From the NCBI RefSeq assembly GCF_017114865.1, contig NZ_JADEYH010000014.1, forward strand, positions 96,730-160,729: a stretch of DNA of 64,000 nucleotides. The letters run 5' to 3'. Below are positions 1-7,815 of the stretch, piece by piece; positions within the stretch are counted from its first letter, which is position 1, and each line of letters opens with the position of its first letter. The notes under the pieces were generated by a model. That model saw only the letters and a list, made by a program, of their open reading frames with translations. It was not told the origin of the DNA and searched no databases. This stretch comes from Streptomyces verrucosisporus. Its GTDB lineage: Bacteria; Actinomycetota; Actinomycetes; Streptomycetales; Streptomycetaceae. A program made the translations under genes and the position numbers.

Positions 1-125
1 TGGCCGCCCGGGCCATGGTGCTGCGCGGCGTCACCGTCGGCGCGGGCGCGGTGGTCGGGGCCGGGGCGGTCGCCCACCGCGACCTCGCGCCGAAAGCCGT
101 GCTCACCGCCGGAGGCGCGCGATGA
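1..125 (+). CDS. Hexapeptide-repeat acetyltransferase, C-terminal fragment
   Basis: Only about the last 41 codons are in the window (frame starting at base 3, TGA stop at 123-125). The visible residues carry the repeating hydrophobic-Gly pattern of a left-handed beta-helix (RGVTVGAGAVVGAGAVAHRD) and then the short tail typical of sugar or serine O-acetyltransferases. It overlaps the next gene by ATGA, so the two are probably translationally coupled. By context it is inferred to acetylate a sugar or precursor of the polysaccharide made by this cluster. The N-terminus and any substrate-specific residues lie outside the window. Confidence 0.75.
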   Translation, partial: AARAMVLRGVTVGAGAVVGAGAVAHRDLAPKAVLTAGGAR

Positions 126-1270
126 GGATCGTCCACACCGTCACCCTCACCGGCGACGACGGCGCCTACGGCGGCCCGGTGAGCGTGGCCACCGGCCAGC
201 TCGCCGAGCTCGCCGCGCGCGGCCACGAGGTCGCACTGGTCTCACTGTGGCGCGGCCGCGCCGCGCCGCCGCGCACCCTGGACGGTGTGCCGCTGCGCGC
301 CCACCGGGCCCGCACACTGGTGCCCGGCCAGGGGTTCCTCGGCCTGTTCAACCCGCGGCTGGCCCTCACCCTGTGGCGGCTGGCGGGCCGGGCCGACGTG
401 CTGCACGTCCACGCCGGACGCGACCTGGTCTCCCTCGCGGCGCTGGCCGCCGCCGTACTGCGCCGCCGCCCCTTCGTCGTCCAGACCCACGGCATGGTCC
501 AGCCGCGCCGCTCGGCCGCCGTCCGTCTCTTCGACCGCTGCTACGTGCCCCTGCTGCGCAGGGCGCGCGCCGCGCTGGTGCTCACCGAGGCCGAGGAGAC
601 CGGGCTGCGCAGGGTGCTGCGGCCGGACGGCCCGCCGACGGTCCGGCTGCCCAACGGAGTGAGACCGCCGGAGGGAGGAGAGGGCGAGCCGGAGGACCGG
701 CCGGACGGGGCGGACGTGCTCTTCCTCGCCCGGCTCCACCGGCGCAAGCGTCCCGAGGCGTTCGTGCGCATGGCCGCGCTGGTGCGGGCCGAGCACCCCG
801 GGGCCTCCTTCACCCTGCACGGCGCCGACGAGGGCCGGCTGGCCCCGGTGCGCCGGCTGATCGCCGGGGAGGGGCTGGGGGGGACGGTGGAGTACGGCGG
901 GCCGCTGGACCACGCCGCCGCTGTGCGGCGCATCGCCCGCGCCACCGTGTACGTCCTGCCCAGCGTGGACGAGCCGTTCCCGATGAGCGTGCTGGAGGCG
1001 CTGGCCGCGGGCACGCCCGTGGTCTGCACCGACAGCTGCGGGATCGCCGCCGAACTGGGGCGGCGCGACGCCGCGCTGGTCACCGACGGCTCCCCCGGGG
1101 CACTGGCCGGAGCGGTGCTGAGCCTGCTGGGGGACCGGTCGCTGCGCGAGCGCACCGCCGCGGCGGGCCGCGCGGCGGTGCGGGAGCGGTTCTCGGTGGC
1201 GGCCGTGGCCGACCGGCTGGAGAGACTGTACGGGGCCGCCGTCCGCGCCGTCCGGACCGGAGCGCGGTGA
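122..1270 (+). CDS. Family 4-type glycosyltransferase
   Basis: A 382-residue GT-B glycosyltransferase. The N-terminus (MRIVHTVTLTGDDGAYGGP) has the open Rossmann start and glycine loop that bind the acceptor, and the C-terminal half has the EX7E signature of retaining GT4 enzymes at about residues 284-292 (EPFPMSVLE), followed by a nucleotide-sugar-binding AAGTPVV segment. It should move a sugar from a nucleotide donor to a lipid-linked intermediate on the cytoplasmic face. The start overlaps the upstream acetyltransferase by ATGA. It converges on another glycosyltransferase at 1351-2607, and the 80 bases between hold no clear hairpin. Donor and acceptor cannot be read from the sequence. Confidence 0.87.
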   Translation: MRIVHTVTLTGDDGAYGGPVSVATGQLAELAARGHEVALVSLWRGRAAPPRTLDGVPLRAHRARTLVPGQGFLGLFNPRLALTLWRLAGRADVLHVHAGRDLVSLAALAAAVLRRRPFVVQTHGMVQPRRSAAVRLFDRCYVPLLRRARAALVLTEAEETGLRRVLRPDGPPTVRLPNGVRPPEGGEGEPEDRPDGADVLFLARLHRRKRPEAFVRMAALVRAEHPGASFTLHGADEGRLAPVRRLIAGEGLGGTVEYGGPLDHAAAVRRIARATVYVLPSVDEPFPMSVLEALAAGTPVVCTDSCGIAAELGRRDAALVTDGSPGALAGAVLSLLGDRSLRERTAAAGRAAVRERFSVAAVADRLERLYGAAVRAVRTGAR

Positions 1271-1350
1271 GGCGCCGCATGCGTCCCGCGCCGCCCCCGA
1301 GCCGTCCCGCGCCGCCGTGCCGCGCCGCGCCCGCGTGCCGCGCCCGTTCG

Positions 1351-2607
1351 TCATCCGGCGGCCGAGGCCTCCCGCAGCAGGGCGGTGATCCGTTCCAGAC
1401 CGGCCCGGCGGCTCAGCCGCCGCTCGACGTACTCGTGCCCCCGCGCGCCCAGTTCGGCGCACTCGACGGGATCGCCGGCCAGTCGGCGGACCGCCTCCAG
1501 CAGGGCCTCGGGGTCCTCCGCGGGCACCACCACCCCGGCGCCGGAGCGCTCGACCTCCCGCGCGGTGCCACTGCCGGCGGCGACGGAGGCGACCACCGGG
1601 CGTCCGGCCGTGAAGTACGAGGTCAGTTTGGACGGCAGGCTCATGTCCAGCACCGACGCCCGCTGGGTGACGGCCAGTACGTCAGCCGCGGCCAGGATCT
1701 CGGGGAACTCCTCCGCGTCCGCGGGCGGGAGGAAGTCCAGCGACTCCACCCCCCGGGCCAGCTCCCGCAGATACTCGCGCCGGTGTCCCTCGCCCATCAG
1801 CACCACCCGCACCGTGCCGCCCGGTCCCGGACCGCCGTCCCGGTCGGCGAGGCGGGCGGTCTCCACCAGCACCTCCAGCCCCTGCTTGAGGCCCATGTTC
1901 CCCGAGTGCAGCACCACGGTGGCGTTCTCGGGCCAGCCCAGCCGGGCCCTGGTCCGCGCGCGGTCGCCGCTGGGCGTGCGCACATGCGTCCAGTTGGGCA
2001 CCACCCGCACCCGCTCGCGCGGTACGCCCATGGCCGTCACCCGGTCGGCGAACGACTCGTGCACCACCCCCACCAGCGCCGCCGAGCGCAGCACCCGGCC
2101 CTCCACGCCCCCGGCGAACGAGGCGACCCGGCCGCCGCCGCTCATCCCGCTCTGCCCGGCCGCCGCGCCCATCAGATCCTGGACGACCACCGCGTGCGGC
2201 ACCCCGGCGCGCCGGGCGATGCGGGCGCCGAGCACCCCTCCGGCCAGGCTGGGCATCTGGGAGAGCACCACGTCCGGGCGGACACGCGGCGGCGCCACGA
2301 CACCGTGCGCCAGGACACCGGCCTCGAAGAGCCCCCGGCGCAGAGCCGTCTGACGCCGTGGCACGGTGTGCCTGCGGCGGTGGACGGTCACGCCCTCGTG
2401 CGTCTCGCGCACTCGCCATCTGCCGCGGTACTCCTCATGCACCCGCCACGCCGGGTAGTGCGGCATCCCGGCGAGCACATGGGTGTCGGCGCCCAGCGCG
2501 GCCAGGTGCTCGGCGATCTGCGCCGAGTACGGTCCGATACCGGCGTGCTCCGGCGCGTAGTTGGTCGAGACCACGAGTACACAGCGGCCCGCGAACGAGT
2601 CCAGCAC
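1351..2607 (-). CDS. WcaI-like glycosyltransferase
   Basis: A 418-residue GT-B enzyme resembling the WcaI group used in exopolysaccharide assembly. The N-terminus reads VVSTNYAPEHAGIGPYSAQI, and the C-terminal half has SLPSKLTSYFTAGRPVVAS, the PSK...GRPVV pattern of that group. I start at a GTG at 2605-2607 because AAGGGGGGA lies about five bases upstream; an ATG 60 bases further out would add 20 unlikely residues. It is the only minus-strand gene in the polysaccharide block and diverges from the polymerase gene across an AT-rich spacer. Sugar specificity is unknown. Confidence 0.85.
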   Translation of the reverse strand: MLDSFAGRCVLVVSTNYAPEHAGIGPYSAQIAEHLAALGADTHVLAGMPHYPAWRVHEEYRGRWRVRETHEGVTVHRRRHTVPRRQTALRRGLFEAGVLAHGVVAPPRVRPDVVLSQMPSLAGGVLGARIARRAGVPHAVVVQDLMGAAAGQSGMSGGGRVASFAGGVEGRVLRSAALVGVVHESFADRVTAMGVPRERVRVVPNWTHVRTPSGDRARTRARLGWPENATVVLHSGNMGLKQGLEVLVETARLADRDGGPGPGGTVRVVLMGEGHRREYLRELARGVESLDFLPPADAEEFPEILAAADVLAVTQRASVLDMSLPSKLTSYFTAGRPVVASVAAGSGTAREVERSGAGVVVPAEDPEALLEAVRRLAGDPVECAELGARGHEYVERRLSRRAGLERITALLREASAAG

Positions 2608-2731
2608 AGCCGTCCCCCCTTCGAAGACGCGGTCATCGTAGGGGCATACAGACTCATCCGCCTTCATAACTTAGGAAAGACTGATAAAAACAGAAACTTC
2701 GATCACCCCGGTCCCGGCCAAGCGCGAGAAC
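2608..2731. promoter_or_regulatory. Divergent promoter region between glycosyltransferase and polymerase
   Basis: The 183-base spacer between the divergent starts at 2607 and 2791 contains an unusually AT-rich stretch at about 2664-2705 (ACTTAGGAAAGACTGATAAA and neighbours), which stands out against the surrounding DNA. It is the natural place for promoters firing both ways. I could not assign convincing -35 and -10 hexamers. Confidence 0.45.
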
Positions 2732-2768
2732 CCGCCCCTTCCGCCCCGGACCGGGGCGGAAGGGGCGG
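2732..2768 (+). promoter_or_regulatory. 18-bp stem in the leader of the polymerase gene
   Basis: Bases 2732-2749 and 2751-2768 are perfect reverse complements separated by a single A. The structure ends four bases before the GGAGGAGGGG ribosome-binding site of the gene starting at 2791. In RNA it would fold into a stable GC-rich stem abutting the Shine-Dalgarno sequence, so it could affect translation or mRNA stability, or stop antisense transcription. No partner structure that would make it a switch was seen. Confidence 0.6.
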
Positions 2769-2790
2769 AACGGGAGGAGGGGAACGGGTC

Positions 2791-4359
2791 ATGCCCGTGA
2801 GGGAACCGTCCCCGGCGGCGGAGCGGGCCGGACGGCGCAGCGTCCCCGCACTGTGCCTGTCCACCGTCCTGCTCGCCCTGCTGCTGCCCGCACTGGTGCT
2901 GTACGGGCAGGACGTGCGCACCGGCGCCGCGTTCGCGGTGCAGTGCGTGGTGGTGGCCCACACCGCGGGGGCGCTGGCGCGGGTGCTGACCGATCCCCTG
3001 ATCCGGGTGGTCGGCTTCGGCTTCTGGCTCTTCTGCTACGTCTGGCTGGGCCTGGCGCCGCTGGCCATGCTGGCCACCGACTCCTACCCCTGGGGCTTCG
3101 CCGTCGACGCCGGCACCGCCTTCACCTCGGCGGCCCTGGTGGAGACCGGACTGCTCGCCTACAGCGCCGGATCGGCGCTGGCCGGGCGGCGGACACCCCG
3201 CACCCCGCCCGTGCTCGAACCGCTGCTCGCCCGCCGGATCACCCCTGTGCGCACCCTGCTGCTGTGCGGACTGTCCCTGGCGCTGGCGGCCGTGCTGGTC
3301 CCCGCCCAGGGCGGCCCGGCGGCGTTCTTCCAGAGCCGCCAGGCCGTCAACGAGGCCACCGCGCAAGGAGATCCGGGCGGGGCCGCGGACCAGGCCCTGA
3401 CCGCCTGGAGCCTGTCGGTGCCGGCCTTCTGGGCACTTCTGGCGCTGCTGTACGTGCCCCGCACACCGGGCGGCGACCGGACCCTGCGCGGAGTGCGGTG
3501 GATCCTGCTGCCCGTACTGCTCGCGGTGAACGCCGTGGTGAACAACCCCGTCAGCCAGCCGCGTTTCTGGGCCGGGACGGTGCTGCTGACGCTCGTCTTC
3601 GCCGCTCCCGCGCTGCGCCGGCCGCGGGCCTTCCGGGCGGGGGCGGCCACCGTCACCGCCGTGGTGCTCCTGGTGTTCCCCTACAGCGACTACTTCCGCC
3701 ACGACAGACGCGAGCCGGTCGAGGTCGTCTCGCTCGCCGAGCAGTTCACCTCCAACGGCGACTACGACGCCTTCCAGCAGATCGCCACCGGCGTCGACCA
3801 GGTACGGGAGAACGGCCACGCGCCCGGGAACGCGCTCGGGCCGCCCCTGTTCTTCGTGCCGCGCGCCGTGTGGCCCGGCAAGCCCGACGACGCGGGCATC
3901 GCCCTGGCCCGGCACGCCGGCTACTCCTTCGAGAACCTCTCCGCGCCGCTGTGGATCGAGAGCTACATGTGGGCCGGCCTCCCCGGGGTCGCCGCGGTCT
4001 TCGCCCTCTTCGGGGCCGCGGGCAGGCGGATCGACGGCGTACGGCACCGGCTGCGCGAACACGGCGGCACGCTCGCGGCCCTGGCCGTGACCGCGTTCGG
4101 CTTCTACCAGATCATCCTGCTGCGCGGCAGTCTGCTGTTCGTGATGGGACCGCTCACCCTGCTGCTCCTGACGCCCTTGCTGATCACCGGAAGACCGGGC
4201 CGGGCGGCCCCCGGGCAGCCGCCCGCCGGGCCGCACCCCGGGCTCCCCTCCGAGCCGCCGGCGGACCCGGTGACGGCACCCGGACCCGTGCCCGCGGGCG
4301 CCGCGCCCCGCACCCGCACCACCTTCTCGACCACCTCCACAGGAGAAGCACGAACGTGA
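2791..4359 (+). CDS. Wzy-like O-antigen polymerase-type membrane protein
   Basis: A 522-residue polytopic membrane protein with roughly ten hydrophobic segments, beginning at residues 18-40 (PALCLSTVLLALLLPALVLY) and ending near residue 465, followed by a Pro/Ala/Gly-rich cytoplasmic tail. A large loop between transmembrane blocks (about residues 300-400) carries charged and aromatic residues as in Wzy and O-antigen ligase proteins. The ATG at 2791 follows a strong GGAGGAGGGG site; the frame is open far upstream but that part is not coding. The stop overlaps the next gene (GTGA). Together with the Wzz- and Wzx-like genes that follow, it is inferred to polymerise lipid-linked repeat units outside the membrane. 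Confidence 0.75.
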   Translation: MPVREPSPAAERAGRRSVPALCLSTVLLALLLPALVLYGQDVRTGAAFAVQCVVVAHTAGALARVLTDPLIRVVGFGFWLFCYVWLGLAPLAMLATDSYPWGFAVDAGTAFTSAALVETGLLAYSAGSALAGRRTPRTPPVLEPLLARRITPVRTLLLCGLSLALAAVLVPAQGGPAAFFQSRQAVNEATAQGDPGGAADQALTAWSLSVPAFWALLALLYVPRTPGGDRTLRGVRWILLPVLLAVNAVVNNPVSQPRFWAGTVLLTLVFAAPALRRPRAFRAGAATVTAVVLLVFPYSDYFRHDRREPVEVVSLAEQFTSNGDYDAFQQIATGVDQVRENGHAPGNALGPPLFFVPRAVWPGKPDDAGIALARHAGYSFENLSAPLWIESYMWAGLPGVAAVFALFGAAGRRIDGVRHRLREHGGTLAALAVTAFGFYQIILLRGSLLFVMGPLTLLLLTPLLITGRPGRAAPGQPPAGPHPGLPSEPPADPVTAPGPVPAGAAPRTRTTFSTTSTGEART

Positions 4360-6122
4360 GCGCCTACGACCCCTCCTCGCGGGAGCCCGACCAGCTCCGC
4401 GACCAGCTGCGCCGGCTCCTCCGCCACCGCGCCGTCATCGCCGCCGGCCTGCTACTGGGCGCCGCCTGCGGCGGGGCCGTGTCCACCCTGGGCGGCGCGG
4501 ACTACACCGCCACCGGCGAGGTCGTCGTACAGGCCATCAGCACCGCGCCGTTCGAAGCCGGCGGGGTCTCGGCCGACAAGCAGATCAGCATGGGCACCGA
4601 GAGGCAGGTGGCCCGGAGTGCCACGGTCGCCGGACGCGCCGCCGGGGAACTGGGCGGGGGAGCCGACCCGGCACAGCTCCAGCGCGGTCTGCGGGTGAGC
4701 AACCCTCCCGACACGCACATCCTGGAGTTCGAGTACACGGCCGACTCGCCGCAGGCGGCCGCCGAACGCGTCAACGCCTTCGTAAGCGCCTACCTCGACC
4801 ACCGCGAGGCAGCCGTCGTCCGGCGCATCGACAACACCGTCGCCGAGCTGAACGAGGAACTCCAGCCCCTGATCGACCAGCGCGAGGAACTGGACGAGAA
4901 GATCGCCGGCGCCTCCACCGAGTCCGCCCGGCAGACCGCCGAGTCCGAACGGGCCAACCTCGCCGCCCGCATAGCCGACCTCCAGGGGCGCGTCACCGGG
5001 CTGAAGACCCTGGACACCTCCCCCGGCGACGTGGTGCGCAGGGGCGAGGCGCCCGAGGTGCCCTCCGGCCCCGGGACCGCGGTACTCGTGCCGGTCGGAG
5101 CGGTCGCCGGGCTGGCCGGCGGACTGCTCGCCGCCTGGATCCGCTCCCTGCTCGACCCGCGGGCGCGCTCGGCCGGCGAGGTGCGCACCGCCCTGCGCGC
5201 GCCCGTGCTCGGCATCCTGCCGCCGCCGAGGCGCGACGGCGCCGGGATCCTGGAGGTCGGCCCGTCCCACGGCGGGGAACGGGCCGAGGAGTTCCGCACG
5301 ATCGCCCTGCGCACCCTGCGCCACCCGCGCCTGGCGGAGCCCGGCGGCCTGCTGGTCGTGTCCGCCCGGGAGCATCCCGGAACCCTGCCCGCAGCGGTCA
5401 ACCTCGCCGCGGCCCTGGCCGAGACCGGCCGTGACGTGCTGCTGGTCGAGGCCGACCCGCGTACACCGCGCCTGGCCGGGGAGCTCCCCGTGCGCGGCGC
5501 CGTCCGCGAACCCGTGCCGGGCCGCTGGCCGGACGGTGCGCGGGCCACCGTGGACGCCGGTACCGCCGGATACCTCGAACTGATCCCCGGCTGCCGGGTG
5601 CCCGACGCCGCGCGGGCGCTGAACTCACCCGGTTTCACAGGGCTGCTGAGCGGGGCGGCCGAGCGGGGCGAGTACGTCGTGGCCGTCACCGCGCCGCTGC
5701 TGTCCCACGCGGACGGTACGGCCGTCGCCGGACTGGCGCGCGGGGTGCTGGTGGTCTGCGATCCGGACACCACCCTCAGGGACGACCTGGACCGGGTGCG
5801 GGACCTGGTCGCCTCCGTCGGCGGGCACGTCCTGGGCGCGGTGCTGTACGAGGGCGGCCGCAGGCGCCGCCGCATCCCCTCCCCGGCCGCGCCCACCGAA
5901 TCCGCCCCGTCCGCCGAACCCGGCCCGCCGGCCGGGACGGGCCGCTCCGGCGCGGACACCGGACCGGGCGCGGGTACCGGGGGCGGCCCCGGTGGCACGG
6001 GCGAGGACACCGTGGCACTCAAGCGCCTCGAACCGGAGCCGCCCGAGGCCCGGCCGGACACCGCCTACGGCTCGTACGGCCGCTACCGGCGCACCGGCGA
6101 CGGCACCACCCCGCGCCCGTGA
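4356..6122 (+). CDS. Wzz-like polysaccharide co-polymerase with degenerate kinase-like domain
   Basis: 588 residues. It has an N-terminal transmembrane helix (about residues 27-48), a periplasmic-type segment with a coiled-coil-prone stretch (about 150-225), a second membrane helix (about 244-265), then a cytoplasmic P-loop-like domain. That domain keeps a Walker B-like LLVEADPRTP, but the place of the P-loop reads SAREHPGTLPAAVNLA and lacks the GKS/T, so ATP-dependent tyrosine kinase activity is unlikely. The C-terminus holds a small tyrosine cluster (TAYGSYGRYRR, near residues 570-580), as in BY-kinases. GTG start with AGGAGAAG upstream, overlapping the polymerase stop. Expected to set chain length or couple polymerisation to export. 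Confidence 0.8.
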   Translation: MSAYDPSSREPDQLRDQLRRLLRHRAVIAAGLLLGAACGGAVSTLGGADYTATGEVVVQAISTAPFEAGGVSADKQISMGTERQVARSATVAGRAAGELGGGADPAQLQRGLRVSNPPDTHILEFEYTADSPQAAAERVNAFVSAYLDHREAAVVRRIDNTVAELNEELQPLIDQREELDEKIAGASTESARQTAESERANLAARIADLQGRVTGLKTLDTSPGDVVRRGEAPEVPSGPGTAVLVPVGAVAGLAGGLLAAWIRSLLDPRARSAGEVRTALRAPVLGILPPPRRDGAGILEVGPSHGGERAEEFRTIALRTLRHPRLAEPGGLLVVSAREHPGTLPAAVNLAAALAETGRDVLLVEADPRTPRLAGELPVRGAVREPVPGRWPDGARATVDAGTAGYLELIPGCRVPDAARALNSPGFTGLLSGAAERGEYVVAVTAPLLSHADGTAVAGLARGVLVVCDPDTTLRDDLDRVRDLVASVGGHVLGAVLYEGGRRRRRIPSPAAPTESAPSAEPGPPAGTGRSGADTGPGAGTGGGPGGTGEDTVALKRLEPEPPEARPDTAYGSYGRYRRTGDGTTPRP

Positions 6123-7720
6123 CCGGCGCACGGTCCGCCGCGCACGGCGGCGGCACGGCGGCCGGGGCACGCGCCCGGGAGGTCGCCGCGACCGTGCGCG
6201 GCGGCTGGTTCGGCTTCGCGGGCTCCGCCGTCAACGCGCTGTCCGGCTTCCTCCTGGTCGCCGTCGTCACCCGCGGGCTCGGCGCGCACGGGGCCGGCGC
6301 GGTCTTCGCGGGCGTCGCCGCGTTCACCATCGTGAGCAACGCCTGCAAGCTGGGCGCCGACACCGCGCTGGTGCGCTTCGTCTCCCGCGACCTGGAACTC
6401 ACCGGCGGGGCCGGCGTACCGGGACTGCTGCGCACCGCCGTGCCGCCCGCCCTGGCGGCGAGCACGGCGTGCGCGGCGCTGCTGTTCCTCTCGCCCGCCC
6501 CGGCGGCCTGGCTGCTGCCCGGCCTCCCAACCGGCCAGGCCTTGTCGGTGATGCGGCTGTTCGCGCTCTTCCTGCCGGTGGCGACCGTCTCCCTGGTACT
6601 GCTGGGAGCCACCCGCGGATACGGCTCGGTGGTCCCCTTCGTGGGAGTGGAGCAGATCGGCAAACCCGTACTGCGGGTGGTGCTCGCACTGCCCCTGGTC
6701 CTGTTCGCGCCGGGCGTGCTCGCGCTGTCCGCGGCCTGGCTGGCCCCGGCCCTGCTGGGCGCGGCGGCGGCCTGGCTCTGGCTGCGCCGCTCCCGCGCGG
6801 TGCGGCGCGGCGGTGCGGGCGGGCCGGGGGAGGAACGGCCCGCAGGCGGGGAACGGCCCGCCTTCCCGGGCGAGTTCTGGTCCTTCGCCGGCCCCCGCGC
6901 CCTGTCCTCGGTCTTCGACATCGCCGCGGTGTGGATCGGGGTGGTCCTGCTGTCGGCGCTGGGCACCAGCGCCGAGGCCGGGGTCTACACGGCCGTCGGC
7001 CGACTGGTGACCGCCGGCACCCTGCTCCAGCTCGCGGTACGCCTCGCCGTGGCCGCGCAGATCAGCAGACTTCTGGCGGCCGGCCTGGAGCGGGAGGCGG
7101 AGCATCTGCACCGGCTGTCGACCCGGTGGATCGTACTGTTCTCCTGGCCCCTGTTCATGCTGCTCGCGGCCTTTCCCGCCACCGTGCTCTCCCTGTTCGG
7201 GCCCGGCTTCGGCCAGGGCGCCGCCGCGCTGGTGGTGCTGTCGGCGGCCTGCGTGGTCAACGTCGGGGTCGGCAACGCGCAGACGGTCGTCCTGATGGCC
7301 GGCCGCAGCACCTGGAACCTGGCGACGGCCGGTGCGGGCTTCGCCGTCCAGCTCGGCGCCGGGATCTGGCTGGTGCCGCGGTACGGGGTGACGGGGGCGG
7401 CCCTGGCCTGGGGGCTGGCGATCGTGGTGGACAACACCGCCTCGGCCCTGCTGGTCCGGAGGCTGGGCTTCCGTACCGCCGACCGCGGCTACCTCCACGC
7501 CGCGGCCGTGGCCGTCGCCGCCGTCGCGCCACCGGCGCTCGCCGCCCGCCTGCTGTGGGGGGACACCCCCTGGGGCGCTGTGCTGGGCGGCGCTTTCGCC
7601 GTCTGCGGGTTCTGCGCGGCTCTGTGGCGCTATCGTGTGCCGCTGGGGGTGGGGGAGTTCCTCCGGGCGCTGCGCAAGGGCAGCGAGGGGAAGTCGCGCC
7701 GAGCAAGTCGAGCAAGCTGA
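6119..7720 (+). CDS. Wzx-like oligosaccharide flippase
   Basis: 533 residues with twelve or more predicted membrane helices and the overall pattern of polysaccharide transporters of the MATE/MOP superfamily. The first helix region contains SAVNALSGFLLVAVVTRGLG, the usual start of Wzx/RfbX proteins. The GTG start overlaps the upstream stop (GTGA), so polymerase, co-polymerase and flippase form one tightly coupled operon. The role inferred is translocation of the lipid-linked repeat unit to the outer face of the membrane. A lipid II-type flippase relative is possible but less likely in this context. Confidence 0.82.
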   Translation: MTGARSAAHGGGTAAGARAREVAATVRGGWFGFAGSAVNALSGFLLVAVVTRGLGAHGAGAVFAGVAAFTIVSNACKLGADTALVRFVSRDLELTGGAGVPGLLRTAVPPALAASTACAALLFLSPAPAAWLLPGLPTGQALSVMRLFALFLPVATVSLVLLGATRGYGSVVPFVGVEQIGKPVLRVVLALPLVLFAPGVLALSAAWLAPALLGAAAAWLWLRRSRAVRRGGAGGPGEERPAGGERPAFPGEFWSFAGPRALSSVFDIAAVWIGVVLLSALGTSAEAGVYTAVGRLVTAGTLLQLAVRLAVAAQISRLLAAGLEREAEHLHRLSTRWIVLFSWPLFMLLAAFPATVLSLFGPGFGQGAAALVVLSAACVVNVGVGNAQTVVLMAGRSTWNLATAGAGFAVQLGAGIWLVPRYGVTGAALAWGLAIVVDNTASALLVRRLGFRTADRGYLHAAAVAVAAVAPPALAARLLWGDTPWGAVLGGAFAVCGFCAALWRYRVPLGVGEFLRALRKGSEGKSRRASRAS

Positions 7721-7815
7721 ACCAAGGGGTGGCCGCCGCGTGCGCCGACCGGCGCGGATGCCCTCCCCGCCCCGGCTCGTTCCATCCGCGCTCATGCGTT
7801 TCCAGGGGGGAATCC

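Noticed and set aside
247..4359. A 1370-codon plus-strand open frame
   Set aside because: Only its last 522 codons (from 2791) are coding. The rest overlaps two glycosyltransferase genes in other frames and is open because GC-rich DNA has few stop codons.
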